Origin: Trifolium pratense
Lineage: Eukaryota; Streptophyta; Magnoliopsida; Fabales; Fabaceae
NCBI RefSeq assembly: GCF_020283565.1
Contig: NC_060064.1
Coordinates: 9,290,266-9,354,265, forward strand
Reading direction: 5' to 3'
Length of the DNA stretch: 64,000 bases
Below are positions 42,212 through 54,654 of this stretch, piece by piece. The position numbers were made by a program, and so were the translations under genes. Numbering within the stretch: position 1 is the stretch's first letter; every line of letters starts with the position of its first letter. Under the pieces are notes generated by a model that was not told where the DNA came from, made no database searches, and saw nothing but the letters and a program-made list of their open reading frames with translations.

Positions 42212-45200
42212 ATGGCAAACAAGTACTGGGTGGTGTCTCTTCCCGTCCAGAACAACAACTCTTCTTCTTCGATATGGAATCAATTGCAGCAAAACATCTC
42301 CAAGCATTCCTTCGATACTCCTCTTTACAGAGTCAGTAACTAATTTTCTTTCTTTTTAACTAACCAACCATTTTTCACTCTCTATCATCATTCTAATTCA
42401 ATTCAATTCAATTCATCGATCTTCTTCTTATTCTTCTCATCACAGTTCAACATTCCCAATCTCCGCGTCGGAACCCTAGATTCACTCCTCTCCCTCAGCG
42501 ATGATCTCACCAAGGTTATTATTTTCCGTTTTCATTTTTACGATTTCATTAATCTCCGATTATCAATCAAAATCGTCTAATTCTCTTCCGATTTGATCGA
42601 TCAATGTTTTTATGCAGTCTAATGCTTTCGTGGAAGGAGTTTCTCACAAGATCAGGCGCCAGATTGAAGAACTCGAGCGAGTTTCAGGCGTAAACACTGC
42701 TGGCCTTACCGTTGATGGAGTTCCTGTTGATTCCTACTTGACTAGGTTTTCTCTCGTTTTCACCTTCGATCTATTTATCTATCTATTAATCGATACTGTG
42801 TTTTTTGTTTTGGCTGAATTTTTGTTATTTGTATTGGATCTAGATTTGTTTGGGATGATGCCAAGTATCCGACTATGTCGCCTTTGAAGGAGATTGTTGA
42901 TGGCATTCATGCTCAAGTGGCTAAGATTGAAGATGATCTCAAGGTTTTCATTTTCTTCCCACTCTTTAGTTTTTGTTCGATCTATCTGTTTGATTTTAGC
43001 TATGAAGCACATACACCGGACATGACACACGCACTTACACGTCTGACACCGATTATAGTTTGAGAAAACAACATAGTTCAATGTAATCATCTGAAGAGTG
43101 TATGTGCTTCATAGGATTTCAGAGATGTGATAGGTAGTAAGTAATAAAAAAATTATATGCATTTGTTATTCGTTCAGGAATTTATATTATTATAATTTTG
43201 GGCTGCTAATATATAATAATGAGAAAGATTGTAATCTTAGCTGGTGCTCCCAATATGATGGAAGATTGTAATTAAGTGCTATAGAGTTGATACCTCAGTT
43301 TGTGGAGCCTTGCTCTTTTTAATTTTGGGTTTGTAGTTAGTTTCAAGAGGAACAGACTTGGCTTCTCTAAAGCCAAGAGGATCACAGATTACTTATTCAC
43401 TTTAGAGGAACAAATGGAGGATCTCAACATTGATATTAAATTTGGGTGTTGTTAGTTATTATGATAAACATATATCCACATTTGTCACAAACTATTGATT
43501 TCCATCGAATATTTCCTTCTAAAGTTAGCCTTATGCTTTAGATGATTAAAATCCAAGGGAGTGGAGTATTGAATTTGGATCAATGAACTCTTTATTTCTG
43601 GTTGATAAAAATATGCAAGTTTTTCTACTTTGATCCATGTGCTTTAGGCTCAATTGAAAGTAAATATCTCAATGTTCAGGTAACCTTTTCTGTGATGCCA
43701 CTATTGTTTATTGCTCAACCAGTCCAGGGATAGTTTTTTAGTCATAAGCTTATCTCCCAAGGATGAGAAAAATAATAAGATAAGACTACCTGACAATCCA
43801 CACCTTTCTCTCTCCACTTTACCTTCAGAGTCACAGATGGGTCGACATTATTCTCGTTCTAGTAACACGCTCTTTGGTGGCCTCTATTAGAGTTACAGAC
43901 ATTTCTATTTTGTGTAACTTATGGTTAGGAGACCTCAGTTTGTCCGAGATGGTCTAGAAGTCATTGAGAAAATAATGTAGAAGATACGGGCAATTTTCTT
44001 TTTGTCCCCAATGTCTGGGCTGATTTATCCTATGGATTTTACTCTCTGTTGTTGCGGTCCTCAATCCTCATCTGTGATATTGGTTTCAGCCCGTCTCTCA
44101 TTTTTAAAACAATTTCATTTTACTTCCTGAAGTGACATAGGAATTTTCGGTCATCCACCTTAGCCATGAATGCGAGAGACTGCAGATGTAATAGTGATGT
44201 AGCATGCTGCTATCTTAAAACAATATCTTCAATGCCAATAAACTCGGGATATTGAAATTTGATAGTTACTCCCTCCGTACCACAATATATGTCGTTTTGA
44301 CCATATTACACAAATTAATAAATGTAATTATTGTTGTATGGAAAAGAGAAATTCCGAGTTAGGGTATAAGAAAGAAATTTTGACCATATTACACAAATTA
44401 TTGACCATATTACATTAATGGTATGAGAAAGATAAATTGAAGAATTGAAAAAAGAAAGAGTAATAAATAGTTAAGGGTATAAGAGGAAAAATAGCATTAT
44501 ATGCTTCATTGGTAATGTAAAGTGTCTTATAATTTGGTACAAATTTTTTTCTCAAAGTGACATAATTTGGTACGGAGGGAGTAATACCTAACAGACAGAC
44601 TATCTTGGAATTGTTATGCAAAATGACACGTTTAGAAAGAGACGGGTGGAGTTGAAAATAAAAATGAAAATCCTAAGTATATGGATTAACTGGATTTAGA
44701 GGTGTTAAGAAATAAAATACATAATTCCACTATAAAAGTTGAAATTATAAGAATAAATGTACCCTTAATGATATAAAAACACACTTTATTGATTGAAGGG
44801 GAGTGCATCCTCTCATGAGTTGAGGAGTTGGGATTTATTTAGTTCTGTTACTGTTAACTAGATGCTTTTGCATTTTTCCAAAACTTGATCAGGAGGATAC
44901 ATTTGGTTGACCCTGAGTACTGGGAAATAAGGGTTATATAATACATGTCACATTATTTTTATTTATTCACCTAGGTTTCTTTTCCTCCTCCTCCTCCCTA
45001 ATTATTCATAATGTCTTTCTTTTCTGCAAATGGTTGGGGAGAGGGAGGGGTTTTAAAATGTCTATTCACGTGGCAAGAAAAAATCATTTTGAACGGACAT
45101 TTCAGAAAGGTCTTACAAGCTCAAATTGTTTTCCCTTCAGATAATTTTTTTTCTGACAAATATTACAACGAACATCCCTTGTCCCTACTTATTTTGCATT

Positions 45201-47639
45201 ATGTGGATTGATATTTCTACTTGAGCCTTGAAAATTTGTCTTCTATGCCAGGTTCGTGTTTCTGAGTATAATAATATCCGAAGTCAGCTCAATGCTATAA
45301 ACCGAAAGCAAACTGGAAGGTTTGGATGTTTTACAAATTATGTAGTTTTCAAATTTAGTGTGCTATTTTTCTTAGCTGACCGACCTGCTTTACTATTTCA
45401 GCTTAGCAGTTCGTGATCTTTCTAACTTGGTAAAACCCGAGGACATTGTAAGTTCAGAACATTTAACTACCCTCCTTGCTGTTGTTTCCAAGTATTCACA
45501 GAAGGATTGGCTCGCAAGCTACGAAACATTGACTAGCTATGTGGTAAGATATATCATATTCACTAGAAAATATGAATATTACTTCCTTGTGGTTTTTGTA
45601 AATGGGTTACTATTAAGAAACCTCTGTAATTCATTTAAACAGTCCAATACTGTTTTTTTTCACACATTTGAATAATTCTGAGTATGCTTTTGTTTTTCAT
45701 TGCTTTATTCCTTATTCTTATTCTAATTAGGTTAAATATTTCAGGTCCCAAGGTCTTCTAAGAAGTTGTATGAGGATAACGAATATGCGCTTTATACTGT
45801 AACACTCTTCAATCGTGTGGCAGACAATTTTAGAACTAGTGCACGGGAAAAAGGTTTCCAAGTAAGTATTTCTTTTTATTAATTTTACATATATTATCTT
45901 CAATCTGTTAGTGTTGGCAATATCTATGATTCTATATAGTGGAATTTGTGAGACACAGTGCTGAGTGTTTCAGTATTGAATATAATTCATAAGTTGGTGC
46001 GAGGTGTTTAATGGAATTTTATGTCTTCGTATTCAGATTCGTGATTTTGAATACAGCGCAGAAACACATGAGGGCCGAAAGCAGGAGTTGGATAAATTGG
46101 TGCAAGATCAGGAAAGTTTGAGGGGTTCTCTGTTGCAATGGTGCTATACTAGTTATGGAGAGGTATTATTCACTTGCTCATTACTTCATTTGATTTTGTA
46201 GAAATATCCAAAGAATATATCATGGCTGAATTTGCAGATAGCATTAGAAAAACCAAAGTGGTTATGGGAAACGTATGCCAAGTTAAATGACTATTTTCAA
46301 GCTGGACTTCTTATACCTTGATGTGTTTGTTTTTGGACTAGCCTCTCAAGCTGAGGCTGACATTATGGAGTGACTTAGCTTCTCTGTTAAAATCTAGTAG
46401 TGTTTATTAACCATAAAATTTCTCCCACCTTCGCTTACTGCCTTGTTATCCTAAAATGCCACGATTCTTCTCGCTAACAACTTGTACTTTATACTTTCTG
46501 AAGGTTTTCAGCTCCTGGATGCACTTTTGTGCTGTGCGCTTATTTTCTGAAAGCATTCTGAGATATGGATTGCCGCCGTCTTTCTTGGTACTATACACTT
46601 CTAGAACAGAAGTTCAGCCTCATCACCCCCCCCCCCCACCCCCCCCCCCCCCCCCAAAAAAAACAATATTATTTATCCCTGACCATTATTGGGTCTTGCA
46701 TTAATTGCAGGCATGCGTCTTAGCTCCATCTGTAAAAGCTGAAAAGAAAGTACGTTCAATCCTTGAAGGGTTGAGTGATAGCTCAAACAGGCAAGTAGCT
46801 GATTAATCTCTATGTTGTCTCATTTATAATATATGATTTTCATTGCTTTTAGACACCACCAAGCCTAATTAACATGCCGGACAACAACTGGTGAATTTAA
46901 GCTCCTACGTTACCTTTTTCTTTTCTGGGTGTGTGTGTGTTGTTGTTCACATGTTTTTGCAGTATATAGCCATATTTGATAATACTTCAACTGAGAATTT
47001 CACGAAACCTCTTCATGCAGTTCTTTAAAAGGCTGAAACTCCAAACTGGTGTTGACGAATACTCTAATTTAAATTCATATTAGATTTACATTACACTAAA
47101 GAGTAGTGAAAGTAAAAAAAAAATTGCATTTGTTTGCGTTTTGCTTGATGTATACATCTATTTTATTCAAATCACAAAACATGGCACTGGTCTCTTTGTT
47201 GTGACCAATATACAGAACTTCAGAAAATAAATTATGGTTAGTGGATAGTTATTTGAAAGTTTAAACTCCTCTTCTCTTGATTAATAATTTGATTGAGATG
47301 CTAGAAAAACAGTTGGGATTCACTCCCTGTTTGTGTAAATGTGATATTTTGCTGACTCTGCTCAAAAACTCAATTTGAGTACTCCATCCCCTATATCATG
47401 CTTCAGCAGATCTTGCTTCCCTCTAATGTTTTGATACATACAGACAATATTTCTGTGTCTTTGTTTTTATTATTTTTGTCTCTTAATTTGATAGACTTAC
47501 ATGATAACATTGTACCTTCAATAAATTTGTTTGCAGTGCATACTGGAAAACGGACGAAGATGTTGGTGCTGGAATGGCTGGCCTAGCAGGTGACGCCGAT
47601 ACTCACCCATATGTTTCCTTCACTATCAATCTTCTTTGA
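42212..47639 (+). CDS. VHA-C: V-type proton ATPase subunit C
   Basis: Eleven exons: 42212-42331, 42446-42514, 42618-42745, 42844-42943, 45252-45319, 45402-45543, 45745-45861, 46037-46162, 46504-46587, 46711-46790, 47537-47639; total 378 aa, close to Arabidopsis DET3 (375). Landmarks: MANKYWVVSLPV, KHSFDTPLYRFNIPNLRVGT, KIRRQIEELERVSGV, TVDGVPVDSYLTRFVWD, VRVSEYNNIRSQLNAINRKQ, LSNLVKPEDI, VPRSSKKLYEDNEYALYTVT, LLQWCYTSYGEVFSSWMHFC and the C-terminal THPYVSFTINLL. Subunit C links the V1 head to the stator/V0 of the endomembrane proton pump. All exon phases agree. Intron 10 begins GC instead of GT (AAACAG|GCAAGT). Intron 4 (2.3 kb) holds two MITEs and intron 9 a poly(C) tract. The last intron and exon are duplicated twice downstream. 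Confidence 0.97.
43001..43113. mobile_element. MITE in VHA-C intron 4 (TATGAAGCAC family)
   Basis: TATGAAGCACATACAC at the left, and TATGAAGCACATACAC again on the inverted right end. The interior has ACACGCACTTACACGTCTGACACCG-type GACAC motifs seen in legume repeats of this kind. Confidence 0.7.
44269..44581. mobile_element. Stowaway-type MITE in VHA-C intron 4
   Basis: CTCCCTCCGTACCACAATAT and, inverted, CTCCCTCCGTACCAAATTAT; TA duplications at 44267-44268 and 44582-44583. 313 bp, with an internal repeat of TTTTGACCATATTACACAAA. Confidence 0.93.
46626..46655. repeat. Poly(C) tract in VHA-C intron 9
   Basis: About thirty C residues interrupted once by A, followed by A7. Length may be unreliable because homopolymers sequence poorly. 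Confidence 0.85.
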
Positions 47640-48394
47640 GTGCGACTGGAGACAAGTCCTATTTCTTAATTTAGATCTGCTAAGGGTTCTCTTGGAATGC
47701 CAATGCCAGGCAGGATTTGAAGATTTTGTACATTGCTATCATATTTCATTATTTGTTATTATTTATATATAATTGGAGCAGTTGAAGTTTCAACGGGGTC
47801 TAATGAATTTCAAGGGCAGAGTCCGTTGCCAGGATCACTGCCCACTTGTATTGTTTCATGTAAGTTTTCATGTTTGCGATATTGGGACTCAGGAGAATTG
47901 ATGCTCAGTAGCTCATTTCTTCAGAAAATAAAACAACCATGCGTGGGAATACTTACGTCGTGCCATAAGTAAAATAATAAATCTCACTTGTACGCCATAA
48001 ACTTGATATTGTTGTGGGGGATACTTATGTTACACCACTTCTTATATTGACATAGTCAAAACTTTAACCAATAGGTTTAAATTTATTTCTGCTATTCAAT
48101 AAATTTATTGGTTAAAATTAGGAGCATATCTGCACCACATCTTTGTGTTGTACTTTGTGGATTTATCAAATATTTAAGATGGTTTGTTAACTCCAACGGT
48201 TTGGAGCATGATATAACTTGTGTCAGTCACGTTTGTTTAAATCTTCACTATTCTTTTTGGGACGTGGTAAATGTAATTTTCATTGCAACAAGACTTGTAT
48301 CCAACTTGTTGCTTGTTTAAATACTCACTAATATCCGTAAGACTTGTATCCATATTGCAAGGAAGTGCCTAAGGTTCATCAGGTAACTGGTGTT
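47640..48394 (+). other. VHA-C 3' UTR and flank
   Basis: Begins with the likely 3' UTR (TGCGACTGGAGACAAGTCC on). No further gene recognised; the short frames have no domain. Confidence 0.4.
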
Positions 48395-48780
48395 GGTTGT
48401 AAATATGGGTTGATTAATTGTGAGGTGGTGTGAGGTTCTAGTAGGGATTCTACCTGGTGGAGGGATATTCATTCAACATTTGGATAATGGTTTTGGTGAG
48501 GTTGGGGGAAACTGGTTTCCTGAGAGGTTGTTCCAAAATGTGGATAATGGTAATGACACTGTTTTTCGTTATTATCCAATGTTTCTTTATAGGTTAATAG
48601 GTTAATACGGAAGATTATTTAAATTTGATTTTAATTTTGATCAATTGTTGGAAGCCGCCAAGTTATTTCTTTGGTTGTGGCTCAAATATAATGATGGAAG
48701 TTTTGGTTATGGAATAAATCATCTTTTGCTTCTTGAAATTGTACGTGTTCGTTTTCTTTCCAAAAATTTATAATGGTAAA
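48395..48780 (+). pseudogene. LINE fragment (linker before zf-RVT)
   Basis: One frame reads GGNWFPERLFQNVDNGNDTVFRYYP, matching the GG.WF......VGNG..T.FW.D.W segment between RT and zinc-binding domain in plant LINEs, followed by a weak KLFLWLWLKYNDGSF-type continuation. Both ends are missing. Confidence 0.55.
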
Positions 48781-48901
48781 TAAAAAATCTCGGATTTTAA
48801 ATCATGTCACGTTTATGATAATTTGTATATAGTTTAAACAACTGTGCATTCACACGGGTTCATCGACTTTAATTTCATGTTTATGTTTATCATTATATTA
48901 A

Positions 48902-49411
48902 GGGTTGAATATCTTTTTAGTCCATACATTTTGTTATATAGTCAAAAATAATACATACATTTTTTTTATAGTTAAAAAAAATCTTACACTTTTTTCAGTT
49001 ATCAAAATTGATCCCTGCCGTTAATTTTTTTTTAACAGAATGCGGATGTGGTGCAACTGGCCAATAACATGGTGACACATATCTTTTTCCACGAGGTTAT
49101 TGTGCACTCTTTTACACCAAATCTTTTTGGTGTATTTGCATTTATTCGTAAACACTTAGATTAGGAAATGCAAATACAAATAAAAGATGATTTCGTGGGA
49201 AAATGTGCACAATAACTCTTGTGGAAAAGACATGTATCATCATGTTATTGGCCAGTTGCGCCACATCTGCATGCTGTTAAAAAAAAAATTAACGGTAGGG
49301 ACCAATTTTAATAACGGAAAAAAGTGTAGGATTGTTTTTAACCATAAAAAAAATGTAGGGACTATTCTTGACTATAGAGCAAAATGTAAGGACTAAAAAC
49401 ATATTTAACCC
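48902..49411. mobile_element. Non-autonomous Mutator-type element (510 bp)
   Basis: GGGTTGAATATCTTTTTAGTCC at the left, and inverted at the right GGGTTAAATATGTTTTTAGTCC. A perfect 9-bp duplication TTATATTAA flanks it (48893-48901 and 49412-49420). Arms of more than 200 bp contain CTGGCCAATAACATG and GTGCACA motifs. Confidence 0.93.
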
Positions 49412-49420
49412 TTATATTAA

Positions 49421-50174
49421 TCTAGAAAAATTATTTTTAGAATAAAATATTTAAATTTGTTAAAAAATATTGTTAAAAATAAGTAAAACTATTGTGTTAT
49501 TTTTTATAAAACTTATTTATCCAACTTTTTTATGTTTTAGTGACAAATAATGGTGCCATATGTATTTTTTTAATCGAAAATTAGAATGTTTTTTAGAAAT
49601 ATCTAGGGTAATTTAGTAAATTTGATAGCAATTAAATTTATTTTATTATTATTAATAGTTAGTAGTAAACTTGTTAGTAATATTTTTTATTTTATTTTAT
49701 TTTTTACATTAATATTTTTTATTCTTTCAAAATAACAGGAAATTAGATAAAATTTAACATAAGGACATTGATCAATGTATTTAATTTTTTTTTTATTTGC
49801 AAATTTCAATAGGTAAATGCCCAACATTTAAAGTTTTTTTTTTTTGAAGCATTTTTATTTTTGGTAGAACCAACATTTAAAGTTTTATTTGAAATTTTTG
49901 AATAGCAAAACTCAATCTTTGAAAAACTACGTTCATCGATCTAGACAACACAACATTATTATGTATGACCGTTTAAACTCTGTTTAAAAGATTTACCGCC
50001 TCTCGTGCTTGAAAGCCAAAAGTATTTGAATTAGGACAAAACTTATATGCATTTCTTTAGATGCTGTTTTTCCTGTTCCTCTCACAAAAAGATAGTTATT
50101 TATATTTTTTAATTAAAACAAGAAAAAAAATGTTTTTAGATAAAAAAAATTTCCCCATATATCTAGCACAGTAA
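49421..50174. other. AT-rich spacer
   Basis: No gene or clear element; two short direct repeats of CAACATTTAAAGTTTT near 49822 and 49870. Confidence 0.4.
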
Positions 50175-50184
50175 AAACTGTATA

Positions 50185-50526
50185 GGCTTAACTATACATT
50201 TGGTCCCTTAGTTTATTTTAGGTTTCAATTTGGTCCCTTACGTTTAAAAAGTATCAATTTGGTCCCTTACGTTTATTTTAGGTTTCAAGTTAGTCTTTTC
50301 CGTCAATTTTGTCACATGTGGCAGTCAATTTGCATATGTGGACTGACACGTGGCACTTGGACACGCTGACACGTGTACTGTTCAAACGGTGTTAGTGACA
50401 AAACTAACGGAAAGGACTAACTTGAAACATAAAATAAATGTAAGGGACCAAATTGATACTTTTTAAACGTAAGGGACCAAATTGAAACCTAAAATAAACG
50501 TAAGGGACCAAATATGTCGTTAAGCC
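50185..50526. mobile_element. Non-autonomous Mutator-type element (342 bp)
   Basis: Starts GGCTTAACTATACATTTGG and ends CCAAATATGTCGTTAAGCC, with arms repeating TTTGGTCCCTTACGTTTA. Flanked by AAACTGTATA (50175-50184 and 50527-50536), a 9-10-bp duplication. It lies about 260 bp upstream of F-box gene 1. Confidence 0.93.
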
Positions 50527-50783
50527 AAACTGTATATATAGAACTATACATAAGTTTGGTCTTTGAATTATTATAAAAAAAGTTTTTATTTTTTACTTTT
50601 TATTTTTTTATTTTTTTATAAGCATTGTTTTTACTCTTTGGTTACGAGTCTTACGACTTCAATCAGGAGTTAAGCCAAAAATTCATTTACCCATTTACCC
50701 TCTTCTGTTGACAGTATTATCGACCTTTGCGCATAGAACCCTAGTTGAAGGTTACATAACAGTCCAATTGTGCCGAAGAAGAA

Positions 50784-52345
50784 ATGCAGCAACCGAGAAA
50801 TTCCAAAGCAGCACTGGCAGTGGATAAAATCAGCAGTTTACCGGACGCTATTCTGAGTCGCATTCTATCTCTTCTCTCCATCAAAGATGCAGTTGCAACA
50901 AGTGTTCTGTCAAAGAGATGGATTCATCTATGGCACTATGTTGACAGTATCGACTTCTCCGACATCATCACAGTGAATAGCATTCTATCTAATAGCAATT
51001 TTAACAACTTTATGTACTCCGTTTTGCTCTCTCGATATGCCGCTGGCTCTCATTTCACCAACCGTTTCTGCCTCGTAATTGAATACGGTAACCCTAATCT
51101 TGCCTATAATTTAGGGTTTCCCAATGTCAACAAATGGGTTAACCTTATTGTTCAACCTGGACTCAAGTATCTTCGTCTCCATCTCTATGTGAATGACAAT
51201 GCTGATGACCAAATACCCAAATTGCCGATAGGTATTCTCAACTGTAGAACACTTGTAAGTCTCGACCTTCGCCAATTCTGTGCGAAGGATTTTTCTTTTT
51301 CTTCCATTGGATTTGGATTTCCGTCGCTCAATGTGCTTCATTTGAGAGATATTTGCTTCCATGAAGTTCGAGATTTTATGTTGCTTCTAGCTGGATGTCC
51401 CATTCTCGAGGATCTACTAGCGATAGATATAAACTTCCATAACAAGGAAGATCCTCTTACTATTCAAGAGTTTAAAAGCTTAAGCTTACCCAAATTGATT
51501 AATGCACATATGGCTCAATGTTGGTGTTCATGTTTTCCGATGAAAGCTCTTTCTAATACGGAGTTTTTATGTGTTGAGACGTTCATGTTATGCACAAAAG
51601 AACAGGTCCGTTTTATTTCGAATACCACCCCTTGCTACATCAATCTATACAATACCATTTAATTACATCCAATAATTCTATTTTCTCAAATTATTACTTT
51701 CAGAGACATGTTGGGTCAATTGGATATCATACATTGATGGAGTTGGATGTAAAAGTACAAAGCAAAAATGTGATTCATCTGCATTTTTTTTTTTTTGTGT
51801 GTGGGAATGTTGCCCCAATTTGATAGTGTGTCTTTCTATATAATTCAGGTGAATCCGCCACAATGCCCTTACTATGATATTCCTATATTTCATAATTTAA
51901 CCCAATTGGAGCTCCATGATAGGTTGGAATTGGTAGCACAAGTGCTCCAATACTTCCCTAAGCTTCAAAAACTCGAACTTAACCAGGTTTGTTAAGTCTA
52001 AGAACCTTATTCAATTTATCTTTAAACAAACCTGTATGTTTAGTTTTATTTTACATGTACTTTTAATAGGAGTCATATGAGACAGCGGGGAATGAAGAAG
52101 ATGGTCAGCAAAATTGGGCGGAACCAGAAGTTGTCCCACAATGTCTTTCATCACACCTTAGAACTTGCAGTATTCATAACTTTTTAGGCTTACAAAGTGA
52201 GCTTATGTTAGCAAAATATATTTTGAAGAATGCAAGAAATTTACAAATCATGGAAATCGGGTACCTAAGATGTTATCCTGAAATGCAGATAAAATTGTCT
52301 GCGTGCCCAAAGGCCTCTGCAACATGTCAACTTTTATATTATTGA
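50784..52345 (+). CDS. F-box/LRR/FBD protein, tandem copy 1
   Basis: Exons 50784-51605, 51849-51986, 52070-52345 (411 aa), GT-AG, all phase 0. The F-box (about residues 16-55) reads ISSLPDAILSRILSLL ... VLSKRWIHLW; leucine-rich segments follow (LVSLDL, FGFPSLNVLHLRDICF, DFMLLLAGCPILEDL). The C-terminal FBD-like domain is in exon 3 (VPQCLSSHLRTCSIHNFLGL, LAKYILKNARNLQIMEI). Such proteins are expected to be substrate-recognition subunits of SCF E3 ligases through Skp1/ASK binding; the target is unknown. Copies 2 and 3 share exon structure and high similarity. Start ATG 50784 (MQQPRN) is conserved in the paralogs. Intron 1 contains an additional in-frame stretch of coding appearance (about 51705-51770) that could be an alternative exon. 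Confidence 0.9.
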
Positions 52346-52726
52346 TAACATATGGACTGTGTAAATTGTAGTTTCTCTATCCTGCTTTTTGTTTCATTGG
52401 CTTCTACTATGCAACTGTTGGATTTGGTGGTTTAAACTTTGAACTATGAGCTATTAATTATGAAGGTCGTGACTTTATCTCCCTGCATAAATGATGGGAA
52501 AATTATCTTTAAATGATTTAGTTAGTACTTATCTACCCTACCTATTTATTTATATATATTTGTTGAGCTGTTTAGGTTCAATTAGATAAAGTCTTATCCA
52601 TTTTATGGGCAGTTGGGCACCTATATGTTAAAGTCAGATTTGATGCACATAAGTAGTTATCTTCTCACTGGCAAAAACACATTTATATAGAAATATGTCT
52701 TCTTATCTTCCCACTGATAACAAACC

Positions 52727-52757
<31 letters not shown>

Positions 52758-52960
52758 TTCCCAATTTCATTATTTTCTAATGTTATGCTATATTTTGATC
52801 TTACTGGTTACATACATTTGATAACATGATTGGTGTCCTCGTAACTAAGAGGCTTTGAGATACTAAAAGCAATATATAGATCTTGAACTAATTCCCTTAG
52901 ACTTGGCGAGAGATCTAATAACTCCAATTTTCACAACTTTAACAGTTAGGAATGCACAAA
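52346..52960 (+). other. 3' flank of F-box copy 1, part of the duplication unit
   Basis: Closely similar to 57770-58370 (for example GTGTAAATTGTAGTTTCTC, TTATCTACCCTACCT, TTATATAGAAATATGTC), and its start matches 63822-64000. A TA/GA microsatellite lies at 52729-52757. No gene of its own. Confidence 0.7.
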
Positions 52961-52974
52961 TTTAGTGATGAAAA

Positions 52975-53565
52975 GTGCCAATTTAAATTCATTTTGGATT
53001 TCATATGTTGACATTACATTAAAGAGTAGTGAAACTAAAAACAAACTTGTTTGTGCTTTGCTTAATATCTGCTTCTGTACTACTATTCATATCACAAAAC
53101 GTGTTACTGGTTTTTATGTTGTGAGTTGTGACCGATATACAGAACTTATTCTAGAAAATAAGAAGTTATGGTTAGTGGATAGTTTATTTACTTGAAAATT
53201 TAAAACTACTCTACTCTCTTGATTCTCTAAATAAAATAGTTGATTCATATGCTAGAAAAACAGTGAGGATTACTCCCTGTTTGTGTAAATGTGATGGTAT
53301 TCTACTTTATGTTTGCTGACGTTGCTCAAAAACTCAATTTGAGAACTCCATCCACTATACCATGCTTCAGAACAACTTGCTTCTTTCATATTATGATACA
53401 TACCGACAATATTATTTGTCTTTATTTTTGTAATTTTTGTTTGTTAATTTGATTGCCTTTTCTTAATTGTAATTTGTACCTTCAATAAATTTGTGGTCAA
53501 TGGAATGTATACTGGAAAACCAAAGAAGAGGTAGGTGCTGGAATGGCTGGCCTAGCAGGTGATTC
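52975..53565 (+). pseudogene. Duplicated 3' end of VHA-C, copy A
   Basis: Matches VHA-C intron 10 from about 47072 (TTTAAATTCAT...ACATTA.A.TAAAGAGTAGTGAAA) into exon 11 (TACTGGAAAACCAAAGAAGAGGTAGGTGCTGGAATGGC region, encoding YWKTKEEVGAGMAGLAGD). The splice acceptor is destroyed (TTTGCAG has become TGTGGTCA) and the exon is cut off after GGTGA by LINE-derived sequence. There is no upstream coding part, so it cannot encode subunit C. Confidence 0.88.
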
Positions 53566-54550
53566 TGGTAGCAGGGTCTGCTGATTCTGCACTATGGAAA
53601 GCTATCTCCAGGCTCTGGCCAAAGTTTAAATATAATCATATTTGAGTTGTTGCCTTGTTGGTGATGGGAAGGATATTCGATTCTGGTATGATAAAAGGTG
53701 GGACAAGCTGATGCTGGATATTTGAGTGGATATGATTGAGATAATTCCAGAGTTGGGTGCAAGCTGGAAACTTAGTCATGTTGTGACAAAAAATGGTAGC
53801 TCCAATTTCAATAAGTTTTCTGAGTATGTACTGAATGAATTTTTACAAAGGATTTAAGCAATTCTTCCTCCACAAGCGTATCAAGGTACAAATGTACAGC
53901 TCTGGCCAGGGGGGAGAAGTGGCCAGTATAGTGGCTGGTGCTTACTCAAAGATTGGAGGTATTACTGAGACTGGGGTGGCTAGAAAATGGAAGCAGGTGT
54001 GGAAGATAGGCAACTGAGAGGGTGTGTATTGCATGTCACACGCTATATAATAATTTATTAACCAATATTAGAGATATAGTTAGTTGCTCTAGTTACGAGT
54101 TAGTTAGTCTAGTTAGTTAGCCTATAAATAAGCTTTACACTAGTCATTTGTACCTAACTTTCTTATCATTGTATTTCTACTCATTACCATCAATACAAGT
54201 CTTCTAATCTTTCTCTCTACTTTTCCATGGATGCTATGTTTCTTAACAACCAATGCCATGTTGACTAAATGGCACGTGGAAGAGTCGTTTTGTGATCATT
54301 GCGGACAAATGAAATGAAACTCTTCGTTATGTGTTACGAGATTGTCTGTTTGCATTGATAGTGTGGAGACATCTTATTGAATCAAAATTCTGGAGTCAAT
54401 TCTTTCTTGCTACTAGAGATCAATGGTTTGAGCTTAATCTAAACATTCATATTGGACAACATAAAGAGTTTGGTTGGGATGCAACTTGTGCCACAACTTG
54501 TCATTATTTGTGGAATCAAAGAGTGCACAATCCAACTTACCAAAGTTTTT
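53566..54550 (+). pseudogene. LINE fragment (zf-RVT region) inserted in VHA-C tail copy A
   Basis: Pieces in order but several frames: ALWKAISRLWPKF, RFWYDKRWDKLMLDI, SWKLSHVVTKNGSSNFNKF, LPPQAYQGTNVQLWPGG, then after an interruption LTTNAMLTKWHVEESFCDHCG, LRYVLRDCLFALIVW and WFELNLNIH. This is the end of a plant non-LTR RT and its zinc-binding domain. Frameshifts and stops are frequent. Unit B at 59.04 kb lacks it, so it entered after or between duplications. Confidence 0.8.
54017..54229 (+). repeat. LTR-like insert within the LINE fragment
   Basis: It interrupts the LINE protein between ...ERV and the WMLCFLTTNAML block. It begins TGTGTATTGCATGTCACACG, has a TATA-like CCTATAAATAAGC near 54121 and ends ...CTCTACTTTTCCA. 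The layout resembles a short solo LTR, but I could not identify a target duplication. Confidence 0.4.
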
Positions 54551-54654
54551 TCTATAAATAATTGTTTTTTTTTTTTTTACTCAAAATATTTTTCTTCTTC
54601 TTATCTTTATGTCTCAAACAATATTAAAAATTGGGTCTTAATTACAATTAATAC

